Assembly: GCA_964534765.1 (NCBI GenBank)
Contig: CAZHRJ010000073.1
Coordinates: 1-15,500, forward strand
Reading direction: 5' to 3'
Length of the DNA: 15,500 bases
Source: CAZHRJ01 sp964534765
GTDB lineage: Bacteria > Lindowbacteria > 2-12-FULL-62-27
A model generated the notes under the pieces. It was not told the origin of the DNA. It ran no database searches and saw nothing but the letters and a program-made list of their open reading frames with translations. The translations under genes were made by a program, and so were the position numbers. This document shows, one piece after another, positions 1 through 8,019 of the stretch; the first letter of the stretch is position 1; each line of letters starts with the position of its first letter.

Positions 1-1285
1 GAATCGACTTTTTCTCGCCCATGGATGTCGTCACCGACACCCGGACATCCGTGAGACCATAGTCGTCCTCCACCTGCCAGCGCATGGGAACATACCCTTC
101 AACCGGGGCGTCGAGCGCGGTCTCCCTGGGCGAGATCCATTCCACAGTCGGCGCCAGATCCGCCAGCGTGTCGATGCTGTATCGAAATACCGGATCGCTC
201 GGCAGGCCGTCCCCGGAGACAGCCTCGACGATTAATTCACCGGCCGACTGAATGCGGCCGGACAACTCAATGTCCCGGTCGCGCCAATCAGTTTTGAATC
301 CTGCGCCGCCTGAAAAACGGCTCCGGACGGATGAGAGCGGCTCGTCGGACGCCAGCCGGAACGTGACATCGGTCCCGGGCAAAACGGACAGTCTATCCAT
401 GCCCGTTCGGATCTCCTCAGTCTTGATGCCGCTGTAGGCGGGAGGAGAAACAAGGATGGAGACAAATGCCAGAATCGGCGGCCGCAGAACCCGGATTCGA
501 AGCTCCGGAGAGGTCAACTGGATGCCGTTGGCGGTTTCCGCCGACGCGCGCACCCGCAAATTGCGCCACACGCGCGGCAAAACCGTTTCGTGCAAATTCG
601 GGCCGGCCGGCACGAGAGGGACGGCCGCCGGTGGAGCCGATTCCGGCGGGAGATCCTCCGGTTCGACCATCAGTTTCGCCGTCACGATCACGCCTTCCGA
701 AATGACTTGAATCTTCACGTCATCCCCCGCGCGAGGAGCAGCGGCAAGAGGCCTGATCCGGATCAGGGCCGGAAGATGCGATTTGACCGGGCCGGACAAC
801 GGAATGTACAGCGAGACGATCAGAGTAATCGCCACCGTCACCGCCCAGGTCCGAAATGCGAATGCAAATCCCGGGAGGGCAAGATACGGGATGGGCCGGT
901 CCAGAAGCCGGTGGGACTGCTCTACCAGACGGTCCCATGCGGCTCCGGCCGTGATCCCGCCAGCGCCGGAGGCGCTGATCCGGCCGGCGCGCAGGCACTC
1001 AACGACGCTTGTGAACCGAAAATCTGAATCGGGCCGGAGCCGTTCCAGAAATTTCAGCGCCGCCTGACGCGTCGGAATGTCGCGGATCACAAATAAAATA
1101 AAACTGATCGCGGCCACCGCATGAACCGTCTGCCAGCCCATTCTCGTCCGGATGAAGGCCGCCAGAAGGCACCACACCACCGTCGATTTGAACAGATGGA
1201 CCAGCAGATGCATCATCTGAAGACGCCACAGAACCGCCTGGATGCGCAGCCATACCGCCGTGTTTCCGGAATCCATTCCTTTCAT
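1..1285 (-). CDS. DUF4175-like multi-pass membrane protein, C-terminal part beyond window
   Basis: The frame stays open from ATG at 1285 to the window edge, giving 428 residues of a longer protein. Hydrophobic segments near residues 33-49, 51-68 and 144-163 suggest a membrane-anchored N-terminus, followed by a large extracytoplasmic part with a proline-rich linker at 210-228. From about 268 the pattern 'SPPAYSG', 'LPGTDVTF', 'AGE' and finally 'DDYGL' (407-411) matches what I know of DUF4175-type proteins: beta-rich repeats then a DDYGL motif. Their biochemical role is unknown. The start overlaps the livF stop as ATGA, so it is probably translationally coupled and the last visible gene of the liv transcription unit. 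ATG at 1276 is an alternative start; both lie just after a G-rich run. DUF4175 genes usually sit with MoxR/VWA genes, so a new cluster may begin beyond the edge. The coding frame is clear; the family call is moderately sure. Confidence 0.75.
   Translation of the reverse strand, partial: MKGMDSGNTAVWLRIQAVLWRLQMMHLLVHLFKSTVVWCLLAAFIRTRMGWQTVHAVAAISFILFVIRDIPTRQAALKFLERLRPDSDFRFTSVVECLRAGRISASGAGGITAGAAWDRLVEQSHRLLDRPIPYLALPGFAFAFRTWAVTVAITLIVSLYIPLSGPVKSHLPALIRIRPLAAAPRAGDDVKIQVISEGVIVTAKLMVEPEDLPPESAPPAAVPLVPAGPNLHETVLPRVWRNLRVRASAETANGIQLTSPELRIRVLRPPILAFVSILVSPPAYSGIKTEEIRTGMDRLSVLPGTDVTFRLASDEPLSSVRSRFSGGAGFKTDWRDRDIELSGRIQSAGELIVEAVSGDGLPSDPVFRYSIDTLADLAPTVEWISPRETALDAPVEGYVPMRWQVEDDYGLTDVRVSVTTSMGEKKSI
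968..991. repeat. 24-bp dispersed repeat, copy 1
   Basis: This sequence (starts GGAGGCGCTGATCC, ends GGCCGGCGCG) is identical to 2778-2801. Here it lies inside the DUF4175-like gene and is read as Arg-Ala-Gly-Arg-Ile-Ser-Ala-Ser. A 15-base core recurs at 6789-6803. Confidence 0.7.
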
Positions 1286-1980
1286 CCCCCCAGATACGCC
1301 TGCTCGACGTCGGGATTCTTCGCCAGTTCCCGGCTCGCACCGGAAAGGACGATCTGCCCGAGCCGAAGGACATACGCCCGGGAACTTACGCTCAGAGCCA
1401 TCCTGGCGTTCTGCTCCACCAGCAGCAGAGAAACACCGCCAGCCACTATTCCTTTTAACAGAGCAAACACCTCCGACACCAGCTTCGGCGCCAGGCCCAT
1501 CGAGGGCTCGTCCAGTAAAATCAGCCTCGGACGCGACATCAACGCGCGGCCGATCGCCAGCATCTGCTGCTCGCCGCCGGACAGCGTCCCGGCCTTCTGG
1601 TCACGCCGCTCGGCCAGGCGTGAAAACAACCCAAAGACGCGGTCAAAATCGTCCGGCCGGCCGCCGCCCAGCAGGTGTGCGCCCATCTGGAGATTTTCCT
1701 GGACCGTCATCCGAGGGAAGACCCGGCGGCCCTCGGGGACGATGGCCAGGCCGCGCCGGATCCGCTCTTCCGTAGGCAACGATCGGACCGACTCGCCGAA
1801 AAACGCGATGTCCCCGCTCGTCGCGGGGATCAGGCCGATCAGGGTTTTGAGAAGTGTCGTCTTGCCCGCGGCGTTCGCGCCCAGAATCGTCACCCACTCC
1901 GGCTGGCCAACTTCCAGGCCCACCCGGTTCAGAACCGGCCGGCCTTCGTATCCGGAACTCACTTCCTTTACCGTCAACAC
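1282..1980 (-). CDS. livF: Branched-chain amino acid ABC transporter ATP-binding protein LivF
   Basis: This cytoplasmic ATPase of 232 residues is one of the two nucleotide-binding subunits that power the LivHM permease. Visible elements are Walker A 'GANAAGKT' (34-41), signature 'LSGGEQQ' (133-139), Walker B 'LILLDEPS' ending in Asp157-Glu158, and 'LLVEQN' near 187-191. In the last motif Gln occupies the usual switch-His position, which is normal for LivF and separates it from LivG. The C-terminus ends 'AYLGG', as LivF proteins typically do. The start is GTG at 1980, one base after the livG stop, and the 3' end overlaps the DUF4175-like start as ATGA. Length is normal for the family. Substrates of this class also include short amides and urea, so leucine uptake is not proven. 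Confidence 0.95.
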   Translation of the reverse strand: MLTVKEVSSGYEGRPVLNRVGLEVGQPEWVTILGANAAGKTTLLKTLIGLIPATSGDIAFFGESVRSLPTEERIRRGLAIVPEGRRVFPRMTVQENLQMGAHLLGGGRPDDFDRVFGLFSRLAERRDQKAGTLSGGEQQMLAIGRALMSRPRLILLDEPSMGLAPKLVSEVFALLKGIVAGGVSLLLVEQNARMALSVSSRAYVLRLGQIVLSGASRELAKNPDVEQAYLGG

Positions 1981-1981
1981 C

Positions 1982-2806
1982 TCAATGCTCCGTTCCCAAA
2001 TAGGCCGCCAGAACCCGCGGATGCCGGCTCACGTCCTCAAATTGCCCCTCGGCCACTTTCTCGCCCTGATCCATCGCCACCACCCGGTCCGTCACGCCCG
2101 ACATGACCGACATGTTGTGTTCGATCAGCAGGATCGTGATGCCAAGGTCCCGGAGGCGGCGGATATCGCTCAACAACTTTCTGGCCTCGCTCGTGTTCAT
2201 TCCCGCCGCGGGCTCATCAAGGAGAAGCAGTTTGGGCCGAGCGGCGAGGCCGCGGAGAATTTCGACGCGCCTTTGGTTGGCGTAGGACAGATGGCGCGCA
2301 ATCTCGGTTTCCGTGCCCGCCAGTTCGGGGAAAAACCGGAGAATGTCCCGGGCCTCGTCCACGGCGCGGCGTTCCTCATCCAGAAACTTCGCGGTTTTAA
2401 AACAGGCCGACCAGAGGCTGGACTGAAGGCGCGTGTGCATGCCCACCAGAAGGTTTTCGATGACCAGCATGCCGTCGAAGAGCCGGATGTTCTGAAACGT
2501 CCGGGCAATCCGGCGCCTCAAGACCTGGTGCGGAGGCAGTCCGTCGATCCGGGCGCCGTCAAACGAGATGGATCCGGTGAAAGAATAAAGACCCGTGATC
2601 AAATTGAAAAGCGTTGTCTTGCCCGATCCGTTGGGCCCGATGATGCCCGCGATTTCGCCCGCGTAGACGTCCAGCGAGAAATGATCCACCGCTCGAACAC
2701 CGCCGAAATATTTCGTCACGTCCCTTAAAGCGAGCAGCGGAATGGCCGGCGTCGGAGACGCGGGCACTGGAGGCACTGGAGGCGCTGATCCGGCCGGCGC
2801 GTTCAT
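1982..2806 (-). CDS. livG: Branched-chain amino acid ABC transporter ATP-binding protein LivG
   Basis: This is the second ATPase of the Liv-type importer, 274 residues. Walker A 'GPNGSGKTT' lies at 57-65, the Q-loop 'FQNIRLF' around Gln105, the signature 'LSYANQ' at 173-178 (LivG normally has LSYGQQ), Walker B 'LLLLDEP' with Asp197-Glu198, and switch His230 in 'LLIEHNM'. The C-terminal 'AAYLG' is typical. The first 24 residues are an unusual Pro/Ala-rich extension; most LivG proteins begin close to 'LLALRDVTKYFGG' (residue 24 on). This extension contains a 24-base repeat shared with the DUF4175-like gene. The start ATG overlaps the livM stop (ATGA), and no downstream Met precedes the ATPase core, so the extension is probably translated. 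The livF start follows the stop after one base. Confidence 0.95.
   Translation of the reverse strand: MNAPAGSAPPVPPVPASPTPAIPLLALRDVTKYFGGVRAVDHFSLDVYAGEIAGIIGPNGSGKTTLFNLITGLYSFTGSISFDGARIDGLPPHQVLRRRIARTFQNIRLFDGMLVIENLLVGMHTRLQSSLWSACFKTAKFLDEERRAVDEARDILRFFPELAGTETEIARHLSYANQRRVEILRGLAARPKLLLLDEPAAGMNTSEARKLLSDIRRLRDLGITILLIEHNMSVMSGVTDRVVAMDQGEKVAEGQFEDVSRHPRVLAAYLGTEH
2778..2801. repeat. 24-bp dispersed repeat, copy 2
   Basis: This is identical to 968-991 but read in another frame, coding for Ala-Pro-Ala-Gly-Ser-Ala-Pro-Pro in the extra N-terminus of LivG. It is next to two tandem GGCACTGGA units at 2763-2780 that add to the extension. Confidence 0.7.
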
Positions 2807-4019
2807 GGAACCGGAACCTCACGGATCCGCCGCAGGCGGCGGCGCGAGGGGATGAGGCCCTCCGGACGGATACACATGAAGACAATCATGAGGGCGCCGA
2901 AGATGAGCATCCGGTATTCGCGGAGCATCTGGAGTTTTTCCGGCAGCACCTGGAGAATGACGGCGGCGGCCGCGCAGCCGGGTAGAGATCCCATTCCGCC
3001 AAGGACCACCATGCTGAGGATGAGTACCGACTCCAGAAACGTGAAACTCGTCGGATCGACGAACCCCTGCAGCGACGCGAAATAGACACCGGCGATCCCC
3101 GCACCCGACGCCGCCACGGCAAAAGCCAGCAGTTTGTAGCGGGTCACGTCGATCCCGTAACACCGCGCAGCCAGCTCGTCCTCCCTGAAGGCGACCCATG
3201 CCCGGCCGATCCGGCTGTGGCTCAGGCGATGGGTGATGAGAACAAAAAAGGCGACGGTGAGCAGCAACAGGAAGTAGTATTGCGTATCGCCGTCGAGGCG
3301 AATGGGGCCAGCGGAAAAGGGGCGGTTGAAACTCCAGCCCGCCAGATGAAACGGCGCCACACCCGATATGCCGATCGGCCCGCGGGTGAGTCCCTCCCAG
3401 TTGGTCAGAATAATCCGCACGATCTCGCCGAATCCCATCGTCACAATCGCCAGATAGTCCCCACGCAGACGCAGCGTCGGCGCGCCAAGCAGGAGTCCAA
3501 ACCCGGCCGCAAGGCCCGCGGCCGCGGGAAGAAGCGCCCAGATCAGGTGCGGACTCGATCCGGCGCCAGTGGTCAGAATGGCGGCGACATACGCGCCGAT
3601 TCCGTAAAATGCCGAAAATCCCAGAACCAGCAGGCCTGACAGGCCAACCACAATGTTCAGACTGATCGCCAGAAGGACATAGATCAGTGAAATGGCCAGG
3701 ACGTGGATCCAGTAATATTTTTCCAGAACGCAGAGAACGACCGGCAGAACCGCCGCCGCTAAAAATACCGATTGCGCCAGAATCCGCGGCGTCACATCCT
3801 GGCTCTCCATCATATGCCGGCACAAATCACTCTTCAAAAAAAACCGTACGGCCCACACCGCCCCGCCGATCAGAACCGCCAGGTTCAGAATAGGCAACAG
3901 ATCCGCCGCCCGCCGAACCGATTGGACCTCCGGGGTCACCAGAAAGGCGACCAGCCAGACCATGGCGATCTGGGGAAGAACCCACACGGCCCACCGCGAC
4001 GCGGCCAATCCGGGCGGTG

Positions 4020-4023
<4 letters not shown>
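2803..4023 (-). CDS. livM: Branched-chain amino acid ABC transporter permease LivM
   Basis: This is a 406-residue inner-membrane permease, about the usual LivM length. It starts with a long hydrophobic N-terminal section, two further segments around 45-63 and 82-105, then the conserved LivM core. Core motifs include 'LSLNIVVGLSGLLVLGFSAFYGIGAY'-type sequence (only key parts given), 'LRLRGDYLAIVTMGFGEI' with the Arg-Gly-Asp typical of LivM, and 'AFREDELAARCYGID'. The cytoplasmic coupling loop has 'VVLGGMGSLPGC', and the tail 'IRPEGL' is standard. It pairs with LivH to form the translocation pore. The ATG at 4023 overlaps the livH stop as ATGA, and the stop overlaps the livG start in the same way. 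Purine-rich sequence ending AAAAGGC just upstream may serve as a weak ribosome binding site. Confidence 0.95.
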
Positions 4024-4955
<932 letters not shown>

Positions 4956-4958
4956 GAA

Positions 4959-6119
4959 TTAAGAGGAGAGATCGCCCGTGGCTTCGACGAAAACAAACTG
5001 CCCGTTTTCCACGCGGTAAAAGGAGATCGCTTTGTTCTTCGTATCCCCATGCTCGTCAAACTCCGTCTGTCCGATGACGCCCGGGTACTGGATCTTTTTC
5101 AACTCGGACAGAACGCCGGCCCGGGTCGGCGCGTCTCCGCGCTGCACAATCTTCTCAAGAACAGCGATGAAAATCCCGGCCACATCATACGCGTACGGAC
5201 CGAAATTCTCCACCGGCCGGCCAAACCGTTTTTCGTAATTCGCCAAAAATGATTTCGCCGTCGTCATTTGATCGATGGGCTTGCCCACAAAACTCACAAT
5301 CGATCCGTTCGACGCGGCGCCCGCGACGTCCGTGAAGTCCTTCCCCTTGATCCCGTCGGGACCGAAAAAGGTCTGGGCCATTCCCAGCTCCCGCATCTGT
5401 TTGACCAGGAGACCGCCCTCGTCATACAGCCCGCCAAAAAAAACGCCATCCGGTTTCTTCCCCCGTACCGCTGTCAAAATGGCGCGAAAATCCTTGTCGC
5501 CGACCTGAATCCCGTCGAATGAAACCACCTCCACGCCGGCGCCGGATGACGCTGCCCGCACAACCTTGGCGATGCCCTCGCCGTACTGGGTCTTGTCGTG
5601 AATGATCGCGAGACGTTTCAGTCCACGAGCCGATATGTACTGTCCCATGGCCTCGCCCTGAACCTGGTCGGTGGTGACGATGCGGTGAATTTCAGGATAT
5701 CCCTGGAGGGTGATTTCCGGGTTGGTGGCGGCAGGAGTAATCGCCGCGACCTGGTTTTCGTGATAGACGCGGGACGCCGGCAGATAACAGCCGCTGTTGA
5801 AATGCGCAATAATGCCCAGTACGTCCGGGTTGGACGCAAGATCCTTCGCCGAACTCACCGCCTGTTTCGGATCGGAAACGTCATCCCGGGCGACCAAGCG
5901 GAGCTGATAAGATCCGAGGCGGCCCGCGGCGTTGGCGTCCTCGATTGCCAGCTGGATGGCCTGGTACGCCTCGTTCCCGGCCGATGCCGCCGGACCCGTG
6001 ATCGGCAAAATCATGCCGATCGACACCACCTTCGCCGGCGGCTGACCCCCACCACAACCATATCCGACGGCCAAGACGGCCGCAAGACACGCAACACCGA
6101 ATCCTGACAATTTCCGCAT
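4959..6119 (-). CDS. livJ: LivJ/LivK-type periplasmic amino acid-binding lipoprotein
   Basis: This is the solute receptor of the importer. From ATG 6119 it has 386 residues. The N-terminus 'MRKLSGFGVACLAAVLAVGYGC' is a lipoprotein signal with the lipid-attachment Cys at 22, so the protein is anchored in the envelope. The mature part begins 'VSIGMILPITGPAASAGNEAYQA', the hallmark of the type-I periplasmic binding fold for branched-chain amino acids. It continues with 'RDDVSDPKQAVSSAKDL', 'GIIAHFNSGCYLPAS' and 'YAYDVAGIFIAVLEKI'. The frame extends upstream to GTG 6191, overlapping the kinase stop as GTGA. That would put 24 non-signal residues before the signal peptide, so ATG 6119 is preferred. 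The ligand is not determined by sequence: leucine, isoleucine, valine, or amides as in FmdD/UrtA relatives. Liv paralogues cannot be told apart here, so the symbol denotes the class. Confidence 0.92.
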   Translation of the reverse strand: MRKLSGFGVACLAAVLAVGYGCGGGQPPAKVVSIGMILPITGPAASAGNEAYQAIQLAIEDANAAGRLGSYQLRLVARDDVSDPKQAVSSAKDLASNPDVLGIIAHFNSGCYLPASRVYHENQVAAITPAATNPEITLQGYPEIHRIVTTDQVQGEAMGQYISARGLKRLAIIHDKTQYGEGIAKVVRAASSGAGVEVVSFDGIQVGDKDFRAILTAVRGKKPDGVFFGGLYDEGGLLVKQMRELGMAQTFFGPDGIKGKDFTDVAGAASNGSIVSFVGKPIDQMTTAKSFLANYEKRFGRPVENFGPYAYDVAGIFIAVLEKIVQRGDAPTRAGVLSELKKIQYPGVIGQTEFDEHGDTKNKAISFYRVENGQFVFVEATGDLSS

Positions 6120-6129
6120 CGAGGGGGAA

Positions 6130-6157
6130 CCTATCAAAGCACCAGTTTTAAGGTCAA
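6130..6157 (-). promoter_or_regulatory. Candidate internal promoter before livJ
   Basis: On the minus strand TTGACC (6157-6152) is separated by 16 bases from GATAGG (6135-6130), about ten bases before the livJ ATG. The -35 is good and the -10 is poor (3 of 6). It could let the transporter be expressed apart from the kinase, but the short distance to the ATG argues for caution. Confidence 0.25.
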
Positions 6158-6174
6158 GGCCGGCACAGACGGCC
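6158..6174 (-). other. Small hairpin in the kinase-livJ spacer
   Basis: Five-base arms GGCCG (6158-6162) and CGGCC (6170-6174) enclose a 7-base loop. The hairpin lies in the 68-base spacer between the kinase stop and the livJ ATG. It could set a differential mRNA stability boundary, as intercistronic hairpins do in other transporter operons. It has no U-tract, so it is not an intrinsic terminator. It shares the 12-mer GCCGGCACAGAC with the larger hairpin near 7882. Confidence 0.4.
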
Positions 6175-6187
6175 TGTTGATTTGCCG

Positions 6188-7819
6188 TCACTTGAGCGCG
6201 GTCAAAATGGATTGCCTCATCCGGGCAAACTCGCCATCCTCCAGCACGGGGACGGCGCCGGCGAGTGAAATTTCGTTTTCCAGCCGCAACCAGAGTCTGC
6301 CGCGTTTGCGCGGAATTCGCACCGGGTTGGGAAGCCTGTAGACGCGAAAAACGGTTGCAAAAATGGTTGTGCGGCTTTGCCGAACTCGGTCGAGGAGGTT
6401 GGCCTGCTCGTACTGCGAAAACGGATCCAACCGCGCGATCTGGTCCGGACCGACCGGCTGGTTGTCGGTTGAGACTCCGACATACTTCAGAGATATCTCG
6501 TCACCATCCTCTGGGTCTTCAGACTCGGGAAATCCCGCCTTGAGCTTCAGGCTCTCCGCCGAAGTTTTTCTGGGATGAAATATAAAAACTTTTCCGGCTT
6601 TGACCCCGCCCACCGAGGGCCGGACCTGAAGAATGCTCCGTCCTTCCGCGTATATCCGCAACAGGCGGGGATCCTCCATCAACACCGTCGAACAAACCGA
6701 CGGCAGTCCCGTCGACCGCGGGTCGACGCCGGCGTCTTCGCCTGTACTGCCCTCCCCTTCAGATACTGCCTGCCCAGCCGGCGTCGGCGTCGCTGATCCG
6801 GCCGGAGAATGGGGCGGACTCGGCTGGCGCACTGCCACGAAAACCAGAATCGCCATGATCACCGCGGCGGCCGCCGCAGCCCATGGAATGAGCCGTGATC
6901 GCCGCTCGGGCATGGAAACTCCGGCAACCGTCTGGGAAGGATCTGATCCGCGGAAAGTGGCGGACTGCGAAAAGGTAAAATACTCCTCGATCGCCGGAGG
7001 GTCGACCCTGGCCTCGATCGCGTCAATAACGGCGTCGAATGTGGCCGGCCGCATGGCCGGATCTTTTCTCAGCATCCACAGAATCACCTGATCGAGACGG
7101 GCAGGCAAGCCGGGCACATGGGTGGACGGCGGGTCCGGCCGGATCTTCGGATTGATGATTTTCTGAATGGTCTGCATCGGCGTTTCCCCATCGAAGGGCT
7201 TTTTGCCGGTCACCATCCCGTAGAGGAGTACCCCGGCGGCCCATATGTCGATTCTAGGATCGACCGGAACCGCTGTGCCGAACTGTTCGGGCGGCATGTG
7301 CGATGGAGTGCCAAACTGCCGGCCGGTCACGGTGATGGTGGCCTCTTCGGATATTCGCGCGATCCCAAAATCGATCACCTTGATGTCCCCGCTCGGCGTC
7401 ACCAGCACGTTTCGAGCCGTCAGATCCCGGTGAACGATTCCGCCCGCATGCGCCGCGCCGGCCGCGCGGGCGATTTGAACCAGGATTCGGAGCGATTCGT
7501 CAGCGCCGATCCGGCCGCCCTGCGCGAGCACGTGAGATTCCAGCGTGACGCCTTCCACAAACTCGACGCACAAATAATGTCTCTCTCCGATTTTTCCAGA
7601 ATCCCGGTATCGGACGATTCCGGGGTGGTCGATTCGGGAAGTCGCGCGGGCCTCCCGGAAAAAACGCTCCAGATGTTCGGAACTGCGGCTGAGGATTTCA
7701 GACAGAAACTTCACAACACAAGGCGATTTGTCCCTCGTGTCAACCGCCCGGTAGGCCGCCCCCATACCGCCTCGCCCGATCAACTCCTGGATGTCATAAG
7801 GCCCGAATGATTCACCCAT
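6188..7819 (-). CDS. Transmembrane Hanks-type protein kinase with extracytoplasmic sensor-like domain
   Basis: With the start at ATG 7819 the protein has 543 residues; an upstream TTG at 7879 would add 20 poorly coding residues. The cytoplasmic kinase domain (about 8-275) is complete: P-loop 'GRGGMG' (15-20), ATP-anchoring Lys37, helix-C Glu56, catalytic loop 'HRDLTARN' (130-137, Asp132), 'DFG' (150-152) and 'PPE' (176-178) closing the activation segment. The usual VIb Lys after HRDL is Thr134, so the loop resembles the HRDLAARN of tyrosine kinases. One membrane helix follows (about 312-330), then a Pro/Ser/Thr-rich linker and about 190 residues outside the membrane in no family I recognise. 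Gene order (kinase, binding protein, permeases, ATPases) and a 68-base spacer suggest co-transcription with the Liv transporter. It lies divergent to a PP2C phosphatase, its likely antagonist. Activity and substrates are inferred. Confidence 0.95.
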   Translation of the reverse strand: MGESFGPYDIQELIGRGGMGAAYRAVDTRDKSPCVVKFLSEILSRSSEHLERFFREARATSRIDHPGIVRYRDSGKIGERHYLCVEFVEGVTLESHVLAQGGRIGADESLRILVQIARAAGAAHAGGIVHRDLTARNVLVTPSGDIKVIDFGIARISEEATITVTGRQFGTPSHMPPEQFGTAVPVDPRIDIWAAGVLLYGMVTGKKPFDGETPMQTIQKIINPKIRPDPPSTHVPGLPARLDQVILWMLRKDPAMRPATFDAVIDAIEARVDPPAIEEYFTFSQSATFRGSDPSQTVAGVSMPERRSRLIPWAAAAAAVIMAILVFVAVRQPSPPHSPAGSATPTPAGQAVSEGEGSTGEDAGVDPRSTGLPSVCSTVLMEDPRLLRIYAEGRSILQVRPSVGGVKAGKVFIFHPRKTSAESLKLKAGFPESEDPEDGDEISLKYVGVSTDNQPVGPDQIARLDPFSQYEQANLLDRVRQSRTTIFATVFRVYRLPNPVRIPRKRGRLWLRLENEISLAGAVPVLEDGEFARMRQSILTALK

Positions 7820-7881
7820 GACTCGAATGGAAACAACAGGCCCGGGAAGGGTCAAGACCGGTGACCCATTCCATGGCAATC

Positions 7882-7913
7882 GCCGGCACAGACCTTCCGT
7901 GGTCTAGGCCGGC
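7882..7913. other. Two-tier inverted repeat in the divergent kinase/phosphatase intergenic region
   Basis: Outer arms GCCGGC (7882-7887 and 7908-7913) and inner arms AGACC/GGTCT (7890-7894 and 7901-7905) are perfect. They are separated by a 2x2 internal loop and capped by a 6-base loop. The structure lies 62 bases upstream of the kinase ATG and 106 bases upstream of the phosphatase ATG, inside the 200-base intergenic segment 7820-8019. No U-tract follows on either strand. It may be an operator for a dimeric regulator or a folded leader. Nothing else in the segment is clear apart from an A/T-rich run at 7941-7952. Confidence 0.55.
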
Positions 7914-7918
7914 TAGCC

Positions 7919-7948
7919 TTGACGGCGGGTTGCCAAACTGAAAAAATT
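7919..7948 (+). promoter_or_regulatory. Weak candidate promoter for the PP2C operon
   Basis: TTGACG (7919-7924) is a good -35 box. The matching -10 position, 17-18 bases on, falls in an A-run followed by TTTG (AAAAAT or AAAATT), which only loosely fits TATAAT. The A/T-rich patch is the most melt-prone part of the divergent region, so a start site nearby is reasonable but not shown. Confidence 0.25.
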
Positions 7949-8019
7949 TGATTGCCGGGCGGAAATAAAGGTACCGTCACCGGCATATCAGATCAGGAAA
8001 TACGGGAAGGGAACCTGAA

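Noticed and set aside
1121..2728. 535-codon open frame on the plus strand
   Set aside because: It lies antisense to livF and livG, whose motifs are unambiguous; the translation is Arg/Pro/Ser-rich with no recognisable domain, as expected of a GC-rich shadow frame.
6120..6191. GTG-initiated longer form of the binding lipoprotein
   Set aside because: It would place 24 mostly polar residues before a good lipoprotein signal peptide, which would probably block export; the GTGA overlap remains a possible alternative.
7820..7879. TTG-initiated 20-residue extension of the liv-linked kinase
   Set aside because: The kinase domain starts normally right after ATG 7819, and the extension crosses the likely promoter/leader region.
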